A DNA stretch of 64,000 nucleotides from positions 62,001-126,000 of the forward strand of contig NZ_JAGDEL010000008.1 in NCBI RefSeq assembly GCF_017497975.1, read 5' to 3'. The notes beneath the pieces are model-generated. The model saw only the letters and a program-made list of their open reading frames with translations, did not search any database and was not told where the DNA came from. Position numbers and translations under genes: made by a program. Positions 62,455-64,000 of the stretch are shown piece by piece (position 1 is the first letter of the stretch; the number at the start of each line of letters is the position of its first letter). This stretch comes from Metabacillus bambusae (GTDB lineage: Bacteria; Bacillota; Bacilli; Bacillales; Bacillaceae).

Positions 62455-64000
62455 ATGTTAAATTACAAAAGAAATAAGAAAAAGGGCTCGAAAAAGTTAA
62501 AACAAAAACAAAAAAAGAAAATAGCTGTTTTGTCCTATATTAAGACTATCCGCGGAAAAATTGTTGTATCGTTCGGCCTGTTAGCTATTGTTCTTCTACT
62601 ATCCGCAACAACTTCTTACACAAACATGACTAAGCTAGAGAATGAGATAGATTATTTAATAAAACATGATCTAGAAATAAACCGTAGAGTACAGGATTTA
62701 TCGGAAAATTTATTAACAATGGAAACTAGTCAAAGAGGGTTTGTTATTACTGGTCTAACAGATTTTATATACCCCTTTGAAAATGGAAAATATGAGATTT
62801 CTTCCGAACTTGAAGAATTAAAGAAACTATTTAAAGACAGTGAGGAACAACTTGATAAACTTACTATGATTGAGAATACGTATGAAAAGTGGCTTACTTT
62901 TTCTGATACGCTTGTAAATACCAGAAAAACAGAAGGATTAGAAGGAGCAGCTACCTTTGTAGAAGCTGGAGAAGGTACAGAATATATGGATTCTATCCAG
63001 ACTAATGTAGAAATGATTATAACTGATCAAAAAGTGATTCAGGTAAATAGAATAGAAGAGTTAAATAATCAAGTCTCAATCTTTAAGGTTGTTACTGTCA
63101 GTTTAACCATTTTTGCTATCTTACTATCAATATTTTTTGCGTTAAGTTTAACAAGAGGGATAAGGTTGAATATTAATAAAATTAGCTCCTCTATTTTAGA
63201 AATTGCAAATGCTGGTGGTAACTTAACGAAACGGATAGAGGTTAAATCACAGGATGAGCTTGCTGACCTTGCAAATGATACAAATAAGTTAATAGATGGC
63301 ATTGCAATGATCATCCGTCAAGTATCAGAGATGGCTCAAAATGTGACCGCAACTACACAAGAACTTTTAGCGTCTGCTGAAGAAACTACCACCATGATTA
63401 GCTCTATTGCAGATGCTTCTAGTGAGATTGCCTCTGGAAGCGAAAATACAGAATTGAAAATGAAGGTATCATTTGAAAAAATGCAAAGCCTTGAAGACGC
63501 GGCAAAGCTATTAAATGATCAGGCTGAAACTGTTAAAACTAATTCTATAAAAATGCAACAGTTTGCCCAAAACGGTGGTGAGTCTGTGCGAGCATCATCA
63601 CAAAAAATGAATTCGATTGAAGAAACTATGTTGAATACAAGTTTGACTGTTGAAGCTCTCGGAAAGAAATCTAATGACATCACATCCATTATTAGTTCAA
63701 TCACAGATATAGCTGAGCAAACAAATCTATTAGCACTTAATGCTGCTATTGAAGCTGCACGCGCAGGTGAACACGGTAAAGGTTTTGCTGTTGTAGCAGA
63801 TGAGGTAAGAAGATTAGCCGTGCAATCCCAGGAAGCTGCTCGAGGAGTAAAGGATATAATAAATTCGATCCAAGAAGAGGTAAAAGTTATTATTACTCAA
63901 AACCATGAGGGTGTTAAAGAGGTTATTTCTGGAGTAGAACTAACAAATCAAACAAACGCCTCATTTGATGATATCGTCAAACAAACACAGCGGACTACAA
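62455..64000 (+). CDS. Methyl-accepting chemotaxis protein with CHASE3-like sensor (partial, runs off the right edge)
   Basis: At least 515 codons with no stop before the window ends. The very lysine-rich N-terminus ([18 protein letters not shown]) precedes the first helix ([20 protein letters not shown]). A CHASE3-like all-helical extracellular part ([28 protein letters not shown]) follows, then the second helix, HAMP, and the signalling hairpin tip [23 protein letters not shown] 62455 follows GGGGAGG. Position after arabinanases hints at taxis linked to plant polysaccharide breakdown, but CHASE3 ligands are not known. Confidence 0.88.
   Translation, partial: MLNYKRNKKKGSKKLKQKQKKKIAVLSYIKTIRGKIVVSFGLLAIVLLLSATTSYTNMTKLENEIDYLIKHDLEINRRVQDLSENLLTMETSQRGFVITGLTDFIYPFENGKYEISSELEELKKLFKDSEEQLDKLTMIENTYEKWLTFSDTLVNTRKTEGLEGAATFVEAGEGTEYMDSIQTNVEMIITDQKVIQVNRIEELNNQVSIFKVVTVSLTIFAILLSIFFALSLTRGIRLNINKISSSILEIANAGGNLTKRIEVKSQDELADLANDTNKLIDGIAMIIRQVSEMAQNVTATTQELLASAEETTTMISSIADASSEIASGSENTELKMKVSFEKMQSLEDAAKLLNDQAETVKTNSIKMQQFAQNGGESVRASSQKMNSIEETMLNTSLTVEALGKKSNDITSIISSITDIAEQTNLLALNAAIEAARAGEHGKGFAVVADEVRRLAVQSQEAARGVKDIINSIQEEVKVIITQNHEGVKEVISGVELTNQTNASFDDIVKQTQRTT

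Overview
The window looks like chromosomal DNA of a low-GC, spore-forming Gram-positive bacterium of the Bacillaceae. Supporting evidence: an alpha/beta-type small acid-soluble spore protein (50273-50521, minus), strong AAGGAGG-type ribosome binding sites with frequent TTG and GTG starts, sigma-A-like promoters, cre, Fur, ArgR/AhrC and AraR boxes of Bacillus type, a yhfU-yhfT-yhfS-like operon, and a hydroxamate siderophore cluster of the kind expected for schizokinen producers. No rRNA, tRNA, phage, CRISPR array or complete insertion sequence was seen.

Layout. 1-2.8 kb: a WrbA-type flavodoxin quinone reductase, then a galactonate pair (KDPGal aldolase, galactonate dehydratase). 3.1-9.7 kb: a LacI repressor with four near-identical operators (one at its own gene, three before the next operon), which probably controls a glycogen-debranching-like glycosidase and a sugar ABC importer. 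9.8-15.6 kb: lactonase, ABC exporter, acetate transporter, and a divergent HxlR regulator/LLM flavin oxidoreductase pair. 16.0-18.2 kb: arginase and ornithine aminotransferase behind an ArgR box. 18.4-26.9 kb: a six-gene siderophore operon in the rhizobactin rhbABCDEF order, with two Fur boxes. 27.1-30.3 kb: bioY, acyl-CoA ligase and thiolase. 30.6-33.4 kb: a YjiH-like membrane protein, a decayed ABC exporter tail and an UlaG-like metallohydrolase.

33.4-62.4 kb is an arabinan/pentose utilisation region. It holds a second LacI regulator and an ABC importer with a YesL-like protein and GH51 arabinofuranosidase. Next come a membrane-anchored sugar sensor, a histidine kinase interrupted by a stop codon, and an AraC-type response regulator, followed by a ChvE/MmsA/MmsB monosaccharide importer. 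Then AraR, AraM (glycerol-1-phosphate dehydrogenase), a HAD phosphatase, AraNPQ and two GH43 enzymes. Together they would cut arabinan outside, import oligomers and monomers, and trim them inside. The arabinose catabolic genes araA, araB and araD, and an MsmX-type ATPase for the three MalFG-type importers, are not in the window. A CHASE3 chemoreceptor runs off the right edge.

Non-coding highlights: a yybP-ykoY-type (Mn2+) riboswitch with an overlapping terminator ahead of a small kinase-like gene; three copies of a MITE with terminal inverted repeats and 8-bp target duplications; a 165-bp intergenic repeat present twice with two differences; a degenerate array of about 21 bp at 30.4 kb; and a 23-bp perfect hairpin terminator after araQ.
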